Below are positions 29,121 through 38,788 of a stretch of DNA of 64,000 nucleotides, piece by piece. Origin of the DNA: Fimbriiglobus ruber (lineage in GTDB: Bacteria; Planctomycetota; Planctomycetia; Gemmatales; Gemmataceae); NCBI RefSeq assembly GCF_002197845.1, contig NZ_NIDE01000014.1, positions 1,302,001-1,366,000 of the forward strand. The letters run 5' to 3'. The notes below the pieces were generated by a model that worked only from the letters and a program-made list of their open reading frames with translations, was not told the origin of the DNA and ran no database searches. The translations under genes and the position numbers were made by a program. Position 1 is the stretch's first letter, and every line of letters starts with the position of its first letter.

Positions 29121-29813
29121 TTACGCGGCCGGTAACACCCGCTGTTCGACACACGTCCGCGTATACGCGGCCTCCAGCTCGACCGGCAGGCAGAGCCCGC
29201 CCCGGAGCCAGAGCGGGAGCGTCGGCAGCGGCCGGCCGACCGCGACCGGTTCCCGCCAGATATCGAGAGCCCCGGCCCCGTCGCGCTCGACCGGCCGGTA
29301 CGCCGCCGCGAACAGGGCCGGTCCCGCGCCCGGGTCCGCGGCCCCCAAGTGCGCCAGCAACTCCCGGTGCAGGTCGGCCGGCCGTTCCGTCACCACATCC
29401 ACGAGTACCAGCCCGATTCCGGCCCGGAGACAGGTCGCGCACTTCGACATCAGCGCGTCCCGATGGGCCGGCCGGTCCTTGTTCGACGGGCTGACCAGTT
29501 CGACGGCCCCGGCCAGGGTAGGCCCGCCGGAGCGGCTGAAGATGCCGACCTCGACCACGGCCCCGGCCAGATCAAGGGGCACGCTCGCCTGCGGCGGTGG
29601 CGGCGCCCACCCGTCCACGGGGCTCGTCGGTCCCGGCTCCTCGAACGCCGCCACGTCGATCTCGACTCTGTATTGGACGTTCGCCTCGGCGAAGTAGCCT
29701 TCCGGGAGTACGGCGTTGAGCTGCGACGCAAGGTAGGTCGCCCACGAATTGTGGAACGAGTGCCAGTGCCGCCGCTCGCTGAGCGGGGGGTGGAAATGGT
29801 CCAGCAGCGGCAT
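29121..29813 (-). CDS. DUF4058 family protein
   Basis: About 230 aa from ATG 29813. The N-terminus MPLLDHFHPPLSERRHWHSF is the hallmark of DUF4058, followed by LNAVLPEGYFAEANVQ, VEIVSPSNK-type motif (here VELVSPSNKDRP) and GIGLVLVDVVTE. The VELVSPSNK core resembles restriction-endonuclease-like folds, and DUF4058 proteins are abundant in planctomycetes and cyanobacteria, but activity is unproven. The frame extends upstream to 30164 without homology. Convergent with leuS. Confidence 0.88.
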   Translation of the reverse strand: MPLLDHFHPPLSERRHWHSFHNSWATYLASQLNAVLPEGYFAEANVQYRVEIDVAAFEEPGPTSPVDGWAPPPPQASVPLDLAGAVVEVGIFSRSGGPTLAGAVELVSPSNKDRPAHRDALMSKCATCLRAGIGLVLVDVVTERPADLHRELLAHLGAADPGAGPALFAAAYRPVERDGAGALDIWREPVAVGRPLPTLPLWLRGGLCLPVELEAAYTRTCVEQRVLPAA

Positions 29814-29991
29814 AAGCGACCTCGATCGGGGGGCCAGACATGTCCAGCATACCCCGCCGGTCGCCGGCGTGACAGCTTCTCCCAGTCGCCGGGCGGTACA
29901 GCTGCCCAGTCCTCGCCGGCACCCAAGCTTACAAGTCGGGAGGCGGGGGCGAACAAGAGCAAACCTTACGTTCCCCGCGCGCCTTCCGACT

Positions 29992-30023
29992 TGATGACTT
30001 GAAGACCTGATGACTTGAAGACT
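29992..30023. repeat. Two-unit 16-base tandem repeat
   Basis: tgatgacttgaagacc is followed at once by the same word with one change. Lies before the end of the acyl-CoA dehydrogenase gene. Confidence 0.6.
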
Positions 30024-30036
30024 GGTCCCCTCCCCC

Positions 30037-31833
30037 TTACCACTTCCCCAGCATCCCCCTCGCGACGGCGACGCAGTCCGCGTCGTCGTTGTGTTCCAGA
30101 CCGGCGAATCGCTCGTCGATCCGGCGGAACGCGCACTTGAGGAAGTAGTGCCCCGCGGCCGCATCTGCGAACGGGTCGGGGGCCGCGGCGTGGCCGTTAC
30201 TGGCGGGTTTGCCGAGGAGATGGTCGAGCCGGGCGATCACGCACGCGCTCACGAACAGGTCGATGGCGATGTCCGCGATGCGCTCGTGAATCAGCTCCGC
30301 CTGCACGAACGCCGCCTCGTCCTTCAGCCGCATGAACACGTGCGGCAGGGTGGTGCCGAAGTGCTTGACCATCTTCGCCAGGTGGCGGGCTTCGTCGAAC
30401 AGCTCGGGGTGTGACGCCGGGACGTGCGGGGTGTGGGCGGCCCACGGCGTCACCAACTTCGCTCCCACGCCCAGGGCGGCGCCGAGCTTGCCGATGCTCC
30501 ACCGGCCACCCATCACGTCGTCCCGCAGGCCCTTCAGGTACTCGCCCGGCGCCCGGCAGCCGACGACCGCGATAAACGCCTTCAGTACGTCGTTCGCGCC
30601 CTCGCCGATCGTGTTGATCCGCGCGTCCCGCATCCACCGTTCATAAGGCTGGTCGCTGAAATAGGCTTTGCCGCCGAAGACCTGGATGGTGTCGTTCACG
30701 ATCGGCCAGAGGTGTTCGGTCGCGAACACTTTGAGCATGGCCGTCTCGACCATGTAATCGTCCGACCCGCCGTCGATGAGCCCGGCGCACTCGGCGGTCG
30801 CCGCCTCCATCGCGAAGGCGTGGGCGGCCGCGAACGCGATCTTTTTCTGCACCATCTCGAACTCGGCCAGCGGCTGCTGGAATTGCACGCGGGATTTCGA
30901 GTGCTTGACCATCGCCTTCACGCACGCCTTCGCGTGCCCTGTGCAGCTCGCGCCGAACGTGGTCCGGCCGAAGTCGAGGACCGTAAGCGCGACTTTCAGT
31001 CCCTTGCCGACCGACCCGAGGACGTTCTCCTTCGGCACGCGCATGTCCGTGAACTTGAGCTTGCCGGTGGCCGTCCCGCGGATGCCGCACTTCTCGGCCC
31101 GCGTCTCCAACACCTCGAACCCCCGCAGGTCGGGCGTGACCAGGAACGCCGTCACCTTGGAAGAACCGTCGGCAGCAGGCGTCCGGGCCATGACGGTAAG
31201 GACGTCCGCGATGCCGCCGTTGGTGATGTACCGCTTGCCGCCGTTGAGGATGTACGCCGACCCGTCGGGCGTTAGCTCGGCTTTCGTCTGGACGTTCCCG
31301 GCGTCCGACCCGGCCTGCTCCTCGGTGAGCGCGAACGCGGCTAGCTTCCGCCCGGCGACGAGATCTGGCAGCCACTTCTCCTGCTGCTCCTTCGTCCCGA
31401 ACAGGAGCAGCGCCCGGATACCGATGCTGTGGTGGGCGTTGACGAAGACGGCGGTGCTGGAGCAGTGCCCGCCGAGGATCTCCATCACTTTCAAATACTG
31501 CCGCTGATTGAACCCGAGCCCGCCGAAGGCCGGCGGCGCGGTCATGCCGAGGACGCCCAGGTCGCCGAGCCCGCGGACGACCTCGTCCGGGATCTGGGCC
31601 TCGCGGTCGATCTTCATGTGGTCGATGTGCCGGTCCGCGTAGTCGCGCACCCGGGCGGCGGCCTCGTCGGCCGCGTGCTGCTGGTCCGGCGGGAGCGCCG
31701 GGTAGGGGAAGAGCAAATCTTCGCGGACGCGGCCGTAGAAAAGCGCCTTGGCGAACCCGAGCTGGTCCGGCCCGGCGATCAGTTCTTCGACCTGTTTCTT
31801 CTGTTCCGCGATCTGGGTGGCGGTCAGGGCCAT
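30037..31833 (-). CDS. Acyl-CoA dehydrogenase family protein
   Basis: A 598-aa FAD enzyme of the very-long-chain type, larger than the 380-aa short-chain forms. Recognised parts are the FAD/substrate region TEEQAGSDAGNVQT, YILNGGKRYITNGG, and the C-terminal VFGGKAYFSDQPYERWMRDA followed by INTIGEGANDVLKAF, with the catalytic Glu in the EGANDV position. The extra C-terminal domain (about 180 residues) matches the VLCAD/FadE-like group. Start ATG 31833 (MALTATQIAEQ); frame continues to 31941. Likely role is fatty-acid beta-oxidation; chain-length preference not assigned. Confidence 0.9.
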   Translation of the reverse strand: MALTATQIAEQKKQVEELIAGPDQLGFAKALFYGRVREDLLFPYPALPPDQQHAADEAAARVRDYADRHIDHMKIDREAQIPDEVVRGLGDLGVLGMTAPPAFGGLGFNQRQYLKVMEILGGHCSSTAVFVNAHHSIGIRALLLFGTKEQQEKWLPDLVAGRKLAAFALTEEQAGSDAGNVQTKAELTPDGSAYILNGGKRYITNGGIADVLTVMARTPAADGSSKVTAFLVTPDLRGFEVLETRAEKCGIRGTATGKLKFTDMRVPKENVLGSVGKGLKVALTVLDFGRTTFGASCTGHAKACVKAMVKHSKSRVQFQQPLAEFEMVQKKIAFAAAHAFAMEAATAECAGLIDGGSDDYMVETAMLKVFATEHLWPIVNDTIQVFGGKAYFSDQPYERWMRDARINTIGEGANDVLKAFIAVVGCRAPGEYLKGLRDDVMGGRWSIGKLGAALGVGAKLVTPWAAHTPHVPASHPELFDEARHLAKMVKHFGTTLPHVFMRLKDEAAFVQAELIHERIADIAIDLFVSACVIARLDHLLGKPASNGHAAAPDPFADAAAGHYFLKCAFRRIDERFAGLEHNDDADCVAVARGMLGKW

Positions 31834-32216
31834 GGGTGCGACCCCCAACTTGTGTGCGAAGGGTAACGGGAGTCCGACCGGGAGAGGCCGCCCCGAGGGA
31901 TACTCCATTCTACACCGCGGCGGGGCGGGGAAAGTGACCACCCGGAGAGGTCGGCCACGAAGTATCAGACTCTACTCACGATGGGCGGCAAGATGGAGTG
32001 CCTGTGACGTTTTTGAACTTTGGTCGACCTGACCGAGTTCGTGGCCAGACGCTCGGGTGCAGAATGCGATGCCCGATAAATCGACCGTGGTCCTTCGCCC
32101 GGTAGACAAATTCAACCTTTAGCCGAATAATACGGGCTGAGGTCGAACGCCGAGGCGGGCGCGACGAAGAGTGAAGAGGTTTCTCGACCTGCCGTCACCT
32201 CTCCGGGGATCTTTTT
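31834..32216. other. Divergent intergenic region
   Basis: Lies between the acyl-CoA dehydrogenase (minus) and folE (plus). No gene or notable repeat seen. Confidence 0.45.
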
Positions 32217-32918
32217 TTGAACACCCACCGCGACGGCCAACCCGAGAACGGGTATCACAACCTGGAACACCACGAGATCGCCGCCCGGCGGGCGGAGGCG
32301 TTCTGCCACTGTGAAGACGACGAGGCGCCCGCGGCCCTCGCCGCCCCGACCGGGGTCGTCGACCTCGGCCGCATCGAGCGGGCCGTCCGCGAGATTCTGG
32401 CGGCCGTCGGCGAAGACCCGAATCGCGAGGGGTTGTTGGAGACGCCCGCCCGCGTCGCCCGGATGTACGCCGAGATCTTCGGCGGTCTCCACGCCGACCC
32501 GGCCGCGTTCCTCAAGAAGACGTTTACGCAGAAGCACGACGAGATGGTCCTGGTGAAGGACATCGAGTTCGCGAGCTGCTGCGAACACCACCTCCTGCCG
32601 TTCCTCGGCAAGGCCCACATCGCGTACCTGCCGGACGGCAAGGTCGTCGGCCTGTCGAAGCTCGCGCGGGTGGTCGAGGCCGTCGCCCGCCGGCCGCAGG
32701 TGCAGGAGCGGATGACCGAAGACCTGGCCGACCTCATCACGACCGAACTGGCCCCCCGCGGCGTCGGGGTGATCCTGGAAGCCAGCCACTCGTGCATGAC
32801 CATCCGCGGCGTCCGCAAGCCCGGCGCGATGACGATCACGAGCGCCATGCGCGGGCTGTTCAAAACCAACCCGATGACCCGCGGCGAACTCATGAGCCTG
32901 GTGTTCGGGGCGCGGTAA
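32217..32918 (+). CDS. folE: GTP cyclohydrolase I
   Basis: Makes dihydroneopterin triphosphate from GTP, the entry step to folate. Conserved parts: [18 protein letters not shown], zinc-binding Cys in [40 protein letters not shown], and the second zinc Cys in [16 protein letters not shown]. The active-site histidines are retained. The first in-frame start is an unusual TTG at 32217; no ATG occurs before the conserved domain, so a GTG/TTG start is expected. The N-terminal extension of about 50 residues ([20 protein letters not shown]) is not part of the core. A large inverted repeat follows the stop. Confidence 0.95.
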   Translation: MNTHRDGQPENGYHNLEHHEIAARRAEAFCHCEDDEAPAALAAPTGVVDLGRIERAVREILAAVGEDPNREGLLETPARVARMYAEIFGGLHADPAAFLKKTFTQKHDEMVLVKDIEFASCCEHHLLPFLGKAHIAYLPDGKVVGLSKLARVVEAVARRPQVQERMTEDLADLITTELAPRGVGVILEASHSCMTIRGVRKPGAMTITSAMRGLFKTNPMTRGELMSLVFGAR

Positions 32919-32934
32919 AAAAGCAGGGGCGACC

Positions 32935-33073
32935 ATTTGGAGTGCGGCGCTTGACCGCCGCTTTTGTTTTTGACCCAAAACCGCAAATAACTAACAAATC
33001 GACTTATTTTTTACTGATTATCTTGCTGGCGATAATAAAAACAAAAGCGGCGGTCAAGCGCCGCACTCCAAAT
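32935..33073. repeat. 139-bp element with 37-bp perfect inverted ends
   Basis: Arms 32935-32971 and 33037-33073 are perfectly complementary over 37 bases (left reads atttggagtgcggcgcttga, continuing gaccgccgcttttgttttt). The 65-base middle is AT-rich and codes for nothing. Size, symmetry and position between folE and the beta-propeller gene fit a MITE or a large REP element; a terminator role for folE is also possible. Confidence 0.85.
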
Positions 33074-33257
33074 TCTGATCCCCTCATTTTTTGCGGCTAT
33101 CCCTTTTCTTACCGTTGTCCTTCCCGCCTGAAATGTAAGCCCGCCCGCGCCCCCGCTGTATCTCTTTTCGGCTCGTTTTTCCGCCCGTGCTTGAATTGTG
33201 GTATTTTTGTACGGAGAGCCGGCACTCGCGCTCGTCTTTTACTTGAGGTGTTTTGCA

Positions 33258-34589
33258 ATGCGGGGCGTGTTCCCCTTGGTGGTGTCGTTGCTCGCACTCT
33301 CGCCCGCGGCCCGCGGCGACGACTGGCCCCAGTGGCTCGGGCCGGACCGGGACGGGGTGTGGAAGGAAACGGGGGTCATCGAGCACTTCCCGGCGAACGG
33401 GCCGAAGAAGCTCTGGTCCGTCCCGATCCGCGGGGGCTATTCCGGGCCGGCCGTCGTGGGCGGTCTGGTGTACGTCACCGATTACGCCCGGGCGGACGGC
33501 GACGCCACCAACAACCCGGCCAAGCGCGGCGAACTGACCGGCAAGGAGCGCGTCCTCTGCCTGGACGCGAAGACCGGGCAGAAGGTGTGGAAGCACGAAT
33601 ACGACTGTACTTATAGCGTGAGCTACCCGACCGGCCCTCGCTGCACGCCGACCGTCGCGGGCGGGAACGTGTACGCGCTGGGCGCGATGGGCAACCTCGT
33701 TTGCCTGACCGCGGCCGACGGCAAGCTCGTCTGGGCCCGGGATTTCAAGAAGGATTACAACACGGGCGCCCCGATGTGGGGGTTCTGCGGGCACCCGCTG
33801 GTGTACAAGAATCTGGTCATCTGCATCGTCGGCGGCGACGGCACGGTGGCCGTCGCGTTCGACAAGGACACCGGGGTGGAGCGGTGGCGGGCGCTGTCCG
33901 CCCCCGAGCCGGGGTACTGCGCCCCGACTCTGATCGAGGCGGGCGGGACCAAGCAACTCGTCATCTGGCACGCCAAGTCGATCAACGGCCTCGACCCCGA
34001 CACCGGCAAAAAGTACTGGTCCGTCCCCCTGGAGCCGAAGTACGGGATGGCGATCATGGCCCCGCTCAAGATCGGGGACTACCTGTTCGCGGGCGGCATC
34101 GGGCACCAGGCCGTACTCTTGAAACTCGACCCCAACCGGCCGGACGTGTCGGTCGTCTGGCACGGCAGACAAGGCACCGCCATCTACCCGGTCAACAGCC
34201 CGCCGGTCGCCGACGGCGACACGATCTACGGGGTCGACCAACCCGGCCAGCTCCGCGCGGTCCGGGTGTCGACGGGCGAGCGCCTCTGGTCGACGTTCAA
34301 GCCGATCCTCGGGGAAGCAAAAGACGACGACTACGCCGGTGCGGGCTCCGGTACCGCATTCCTGGTCAAGCACGGCGACCGGTACTTTCTCTTCGGCGAG
34401 ACCGGCCACCTCATCATCGCCAGGCTGACCCCGGAGCGGTACGAGGAGATCGGCCGCGCCAAGCTCGTCGAGCCGACCGGCGACGCGATGGGGCGGAAGG
34501 TCGTGTGGTCCTACCCGGCGTTCGCCAACAAGTGCGTGTACGTCCGCAACGACAAGGAAATCGCCTGCTACTCGCTGGCCAAGGAATAA
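33258..34589 (+). CDS. PQQ-binding-like beta-propeller protein, secreted
   Basis: A 443-aa protein from ATG 33258 (gaggtg ribosome site 7 bases upstream). A signal peptide ends near AARGDDW. Then come WPQWLGPDRDGVW, a signature of the PQQ-like WD40-type propeller used by planctomycetes, and blades with VYVTDYA, LDAKTGQKVWKHEYD, ADGKLVWARDF and DTGKKYWSV motifs. Several proteins of this type occur in planctomycetes and may bind polysaccharide or quinone; enzymatic activity is not shown here. A second member is at 49662-50915. Stand-alone gene. Confidence 0.86.
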   Translation: MRGVFPLVVSLLALSPAARGDDWPQWLGPDRDGVWKETGVIEHFPANGPKKLWSVPIRGGYSGPAVVGGLVYVTDYARADGDATNNPAKRGELTGKERVLCLDAKTGQKVWKHEYDCTYSVSYPTGPRCTPTVAGGNVYALGAMGNLVCLTAADGKLVWARDFKKDYNTGAPMWGFCGHPLVYKNLVICIVGGDGTVAVAFDKDTGVERWRALSAPEPGYCAPTLIEAGGTKQLVIWHAKSINGLDPDTGKKYWSVPLEPKYGMAIMAPLKIGDYLFAGGIGHQAVLLKLDPNRPDVSVVWHGRQGTAIYPVNSPPVADGDTIYGVDQPGQLRAVRVSTGERLWSTFKPILGEAKDDDYAGAGSGTAFLVKHGDRYFLFGETGHLIIARLTPERYEEIGRAKLVEPTGDAMGRKVVWSYPAFANKCVYVRNDKEIACYSLAKE

Positions 34590-35074
34590 GTCCAGGAGAT
34601 CCAGGCGAGCGGGGGGCGTGAGCCCCCTGATTCGGGACCAAGTTTCGTCGGTTCAATTCCTTTACGTTCCGAAGCAAAAGCCTTCGGCTCATGAGGCGGT
34701 AGAGGTGCTTCGGCTTGACCGCAGGTCTCCCGTCCGACGCGCGCCGCCGGCGCTCGGCGCGGGTCTCCGACCCCGCCGCTCTTCGCGACCGCAGGTCTCC
34801 AACGCTAGCTTGGCGCAGACGGCCGTGTCCAACGGGGGCGAGCGTCGGGAGACCTTCGGTCCGAAGAGCGGCGGGTCGGAGACCCGCGCCGAGCGCCGGT
34901 GTGGGGGGGCGATTGCTACGGGAAGGTTATACCCTTCCACCTCTGCCGCCTCATGAGCCACGCCTTCTTAGGGAGGAGGATAGTTCAATCCTACCTGACG
35001 GTATTCTAGACGTGAACAGAGGCCATCCTTGACCGGGCCGCCCCACCCTTACCGAGGTTTCCTCACCCTGTCAC
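34590..35074. other. Intergenic region carrying a nested inverted-repeat element
   Basis: No protein gene is supported. The region is dominated by the element described at 34686-34959. Confidence 0.6.
34686..34959. repeat. 274-bp element with two nested inverted repeats
   Basis: Outer arms 34686-34707 and 34938-34959 pair over 22 bases with one mismatch. Inner arms 34747-34785 and 34862-34899 pair over 38-39 bases with one extra C. The inner arms include ggtctcc words that recur (34793-34799). No coding frame. The nested symmetry suggests a non-autonomous mobile element or a large structured RNA. Confidence 0.75.
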
Positions 35075-38000
35075 TCACGGCACTTTTTCGAGGGCTCGCC
35101 GGAGTTTTGCGCGCTCGCCATCCGTCAGTTTCGGGGCGGTGTCGGCCAGTACCTTCAGGAAGTGTTCGACCGCCTTCGGGTCGGTCGGGAAGCCGATGTT
35201 GCCGCCCGGCCCGTCCCAGTTCGCCAGCATCTTGCCGTCCGCGTCGAGGACGGCGCACCACGGGATGCCGCCGCCCTCCTTGCCGCGGTATTTCTCCATC
35301 ACCTCTCCGCCGTGGGCGTACCGGCCGCGATCGATGTCGATAAACACGAAGTGCGGCTCCAGCATCGCCCGGTGCTGATCGAGAAACCGAGACAGCCGAC
35401 GGCAGGGGCCGCACCACGACGCCGTCTCCTTCAAGAACACCCGCTTCCCCTCCGCCCGGGCCCGGGCCCGGGCCGCGTCGAGCAACGACGCGGCGTCGGG
35501 TCGCGGTGGGGCGTTCGCCGCAAGGAACGTCTTGAGGTCCGCGACGGCGGCCTCTTGGTCGGCCGGTAGCGGACACTTCGTGGCGAGCACCTTCCCGTCG
35601 TCACCCAGGATCACGAGAGCCGGCCACCGGTCGAGTTTTCGGTCGCGGTCGTAGCCCTCCCGAAACGCGGCCAGACCTATAGTGTCTTCGGCCGACACCG
35701 CGACCCGCTCGAAGTCCTCGAGCGGCCCCGCAATGGACTGTTTCTTGATCAGAGCGATGAAAGCCCGAGTCGGCGCCTCGCCGGGGTTCCCGAGAACGAG
35801 CAGCACCCGCTGGTGGAGGCGGCGGGCCTCGGCCCGGGCCGAGGCGACGCGGTCGGTCAGTTCGTCCCGCGGCGCGAAGAAGGCGGCAGTGATCTCTTCC
35901 AGCGTAGGCGGCCGGTCAGGCTTGCGGAGTTTCGTGTCACCGACCGAGACCGTCTCCGCCTTCGCCGGCGTCACGACCGTCAGGCCTTCCCAGGGGCCGT
36001 TGTCGGAGATCTTCTCGTGGCTGAGGTGGTACTCCTCCCCCACCAACATCCCGGTGCATGTGTACCACCCGTCGCGGTCCGCAACGGCGACTCCGCCGTA
36101 GCCGACAACGAACGAGGTGTTCGGCCTCTCGTCGGCCGAGAAATGGATGCCGTATTTCACCCGTCCGCCGGCCACGGGCTTGCCCTCGTGGTCGAGCAAC
36201 CGCCCGCGAGCGGCGGCCAGTGGGCCGACGCGGATTGTGACCCGTGGTTGGTCGGCCGTGATCCGCGACAGACCGGCGAGGGACTTGTCGGCCGTCCGTG
36301 CGTACACGGCCGTCGGGACCGGGGCTCGCTCGACCGCGAACGACCCGTCGGCCGCCGTCGCCGTCGCCTCGAACGGGGGGCCGTTCGAGTTTCCCATGAA
36401 GGTGGAGTGGACGGCCGCGCCCGCGACCGCCCGGTTCCCCGCGTCCACGACCGTCCCGGCGAGCCGGCGGGTCGGGTCCGGCCGCGGGAGGTGGATGTCG
36501 TTCACCACCTCCCGCTCGCGGCCGACGGTGACCTTGACCGTCTTCGCGACGGGCGTGAGGATGTACTTGCCCGGCCCGACGAGGAACCGGTAGTTGCCGT
36601 CGGCGTCCGTCTGCGCCGACCGGTGGAGAGACATGAGGTGGTAGAAGGTATCGCCCGCCGGCCGCATCTCCTCGGGGAACTCGCCGCCCAACTCTTGGAG
36701 CGACAAATGACTTCCAACCGCCGGTGTTTTCCCGTCGCCGACCGTCACACGGCCGCGGAGGACCGTCCCCGCTTCGAGCCGGAAGTCGACCCCGCCGACG
36801 ACCGCGCCATCGCGGACCACCATGCACGGGCGGCAGGCCGCGGCTAACCTGTCGTTGACGACGCCGACCACGTAGACTTCTTCCCCATTGACAGTCATCT
36901 CGTAGGTGCCGTCGGCCCGGGTGGTCGCGGACAGGTGCCAGTTGTGGGACGTCAAACCGGCGCTGTTCGCCATCACGACGACCCCGGCCGCCGGCTTGTC
37001 ATCCGGCCCGACCACCCGACCCGACAGCCGTGCCTTACGAATCATCCGCAGCGTCCCCTCCGCGGCTGTCGTGCCGGGCTTGAGATCGAACGGTTTAAAG
37101 TAGCCGTACTCATCGGAGTAGGGAAGGAAAGAGATCCCCGGGTCGATGTCCGCCGGAATCCAATCGAACGTGGCTACCCCGGTTGCGTCCGTGACACTCG
37201 TCACGGCCTTGTTCCCGCCGATGTTGGCATGTTCCGTTCTGTTAGGCCCCTCGATGTACCAGGGGTAGATTGTCAGTCCCGCCACCGGCTTGTCGCCCCG
37301 GTCGACGGCCTTCACGCGGACGGTCCGCGCTCCCGAGAGGGTCAGGGCGACCTCGTCCGGCAACGGCTTTCGTTCCCGGCCCCGCTTCTCGATCAGTGTG
37401 GTCACGTAATCGAACCCGGCGCCCCCCTTGAGTGCGAACACGAACCCGACCTCGATCCCCTCGGGGTAACGGACGACGGCCGACCCGTCGCTCCCGGTTG
37501 TAGTTGTCGTTACCGATTGTAACTCGGCAGACACCAGGACGACCCGGGCATCGCCGACGGGTCGCTTCGCCGCGTCAGCCACTCGGACCGTGGCCGCCCG
37601 GGCCGGCCGGAGGGCGACCCGTACGTCCCGGGCGTCTTTGAGGGTGTTGATGCGGGCCGTCCCCTGCCGTCGGCCGTCCGGGCTCATAGCGATCACGGTC
37701 CGCCTCAGCCCATTCGTCGGGTCTTGGCCGGGCGGGAGGGGCAGCCGGAAGGCCCCGCCGCGGTCGGTGACGGCGGTCGGGACATCCTGCCCGGGGCCGA
37801 TGAACTTGACTTCCGCCCCGGCCACGCTGGTGCCGGTCTCGTCCACCACCCGGCCGGTGACCGCCGGCGGTTCGTCGGGGGTCGGGGTGGGCGGCACGGG
37901 GGAATCACCGGGCTGCCCGCCCGCCTGGGGGTCGTTCGCCCGAGCCGGCGGGCCGGTATCGGGTTTCCCCGCCGCCCCCAGGAACACGCCGGAGGAGACG

Positions 38001-38788
38001 AGGCAGACGGCCGCGACGGCGATCACGATCAGCCGGGTCTTGGCAAGGATCATGGAAGCGGTCCTCAGGCGAAGGAGGGTTTGAACGGTGGCCGAGACGG
38101 TACCGGCGGTGGCGGCTGTGACGATGCCGCGGACCAGCGGCTCGGGGACGGCGACGGCCACCGAGCCAGTCGCCGCTGCGGCCAGGAAGCCGGCCGGGAG
38201 TGAGACCCCTCGCCGCACGAGCCGCGAGCGGAGCCGACTTCGGCCCCGTTCAAGACGGCCCCGGAGAATGTCAACGCTGACGCCGAGTTGCTGGGCCGCT
38301 TCGTCTCGGGTCATGCCGTCGAGGTAACACAATAAGAGGGGGAGCCGGAGCGCGTCCGGCAGCCGGTTCAGCTCCTCGTGCAGGATGTCGCCTGCCTCCC
38401 GCACCGACAGATCGGACGGTTCGTCTACGGCTCGGCCGGGCCGCCGGCTTTCAATCCGGGCGCGGCGTGACGCGTCGGTGCGGGCCAGAAGGGCGAGGCG
38501 GTGGGCGACGCTATACAGCCATCCGCCCAGAGCCGGCTGCTGGCGGATTCGGGCGGCCTCACGGACGAGGATCAGGAACGCGGCCTGGAATACGTCGTCG
38601 GCATCGGGCGACGAGCCCAGTACCTGCCGGGCGGCGGACAGAACTCGCGGCCCGTGCCTGCGGACGATCGCCTCGAACGCGTCCGCGTCGCCGCCCCGGT
38701 GGAAATGGTCGAGCAACTCGGCGTCGGGCCGCCCGTCGTCCGCGCGACATAATTCATGGATCAGTCCTTGATGACGGCGGCGGGCCAT
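35075..38788 (-). CDS. ECF sigma factor fused to membrane helix, carboxypeptidase-like repeats and thioredoxin
   Basis: A 1237-aa one-protein signalling design. Residues 28-105 are sigma region 2 (VLSAARQVLGSSPDADDVFQ), 135-190 sigma region 4 (LNRLPDALRLPLLLCYLDGM, helix-turn-helix following), 247-273 a transmembrane helix (LIVIAVAAVCLVSSGVFLGA). From about 300 to 970 there are several carboxypeptidase-regulatory-like beta domains (VTGRVVDETGTSVAGAEVKF type). The C-terminus has two thioredoxin-like folds; the last has WCGPC at 1125-1129. The sigma part faces the cytoplasm and the rest the periplasm. Planctomycetes have many such fusions; the thioredoxin end makes redox sensing a possibility. 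Start ATG 38788. Confidence 0.9.
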   Translation of the reverse strand: MARRRHQGLIHELCRADDGRPDAELLDHFHRGGDADAFEAIVRRHGPRVLSAARQVLGSSPDADDVFQAAFLILVREAARIRQQPALGGWLYSVAHRLALLARTDASRRARIESRRPGRAVDEPSDLSVREAGDILHEELNRLPDALRLPLLLCYLDGMTRDEAAQQLGVSVDILRGRLERGRSRLRSRLVRRGVSLPAGFLAAAATGSVAVAVPEPLVRGIVTAATAGTVSATVQTLLRLRTASMILAKTRLIVIAVAAVCLVSSGVFLGAAGKPDTGPPARANDPQAGGQPGDSPVPPTPTPDEPPAVTGRVVDETGTSVAGAEVKFIGPGQDVPTAVTDRGGAFRLPLPPGQDPTNGLRRTVIAMSPDGRRQGTARINTLKDARDVRVALRPARAATVRVADAAKRPVGDARVVLVSAELQSVTTTTTGSDGSAVVRYPEGIEVGFVFALKGGAGFDYVTTLIEKRGRERKPLPDEVALTLSGARTVRVKAVDRGDKPVAGLTIYPWYIEGPNRTEHANIGGNKAVTSVTDATGVATFDWIPADIDPGISFLPYSDEYGYFKPFDLKPGTTAAEGTLRMIRKARLSGRVVGPDDKPAAGVVVMANSAGLTSHNWHLSATTRADGTYEMTVNGEEVYVVGVVNDRLAAACRPCMVVRDGAVVGGVDFRLEAGTVLRGRVTVGDGKTPAVGSHLSLQELGGEFPEEMRPAGDTFYHLMSLHRSAQTDADGNYRFLVGPGKYILTPVAKTVKVTVGREREVVNDIHLPRPDPTRRLAGTVVDAGNRAVAGAAVHSTFMGNSNGPPFEATATAADGSFAVERAPVPTAVYARTADKSLAGLSRITADQPRVTIRVGPLAAARGRLLDHEGKPVAGGRVKYGIHFSADERPNTSFVVGYGGVAVADRDGWYTCTGMLVGEEYHLSHEKISDNGPWEGLTVVTPAKAETVSVGDTKLRKPDRPPTLEEITAAFFAPRDELTDRVASARAEARRLHQRVLLVLGNPGEAPTRAFIALIKKQSIAGPLEDFERVAVSAEDTIGLAAFREGYDRDRKLDRWPALVILGDDGKVLATKCPLPADQEAAVADLKTFLAANAPPRPDAASLLDAARARARAEGKRVFLKETASWCGPCRRLSRFLDQHRAMLEPHFVFIDIDRGRYAHGGEVMEKYRGKEGGGIPWCAVLDADGKMLANWDGPGGNIGFPTDPKAVEHFLKVLADTAPKLTDGERAKLRRALEKVP

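Noticed and set aside
29992-30023. CRISPR-like direct repeats
   Set aside because: Only two adjoining 16-base units without spacers; a simple tandem duplication.
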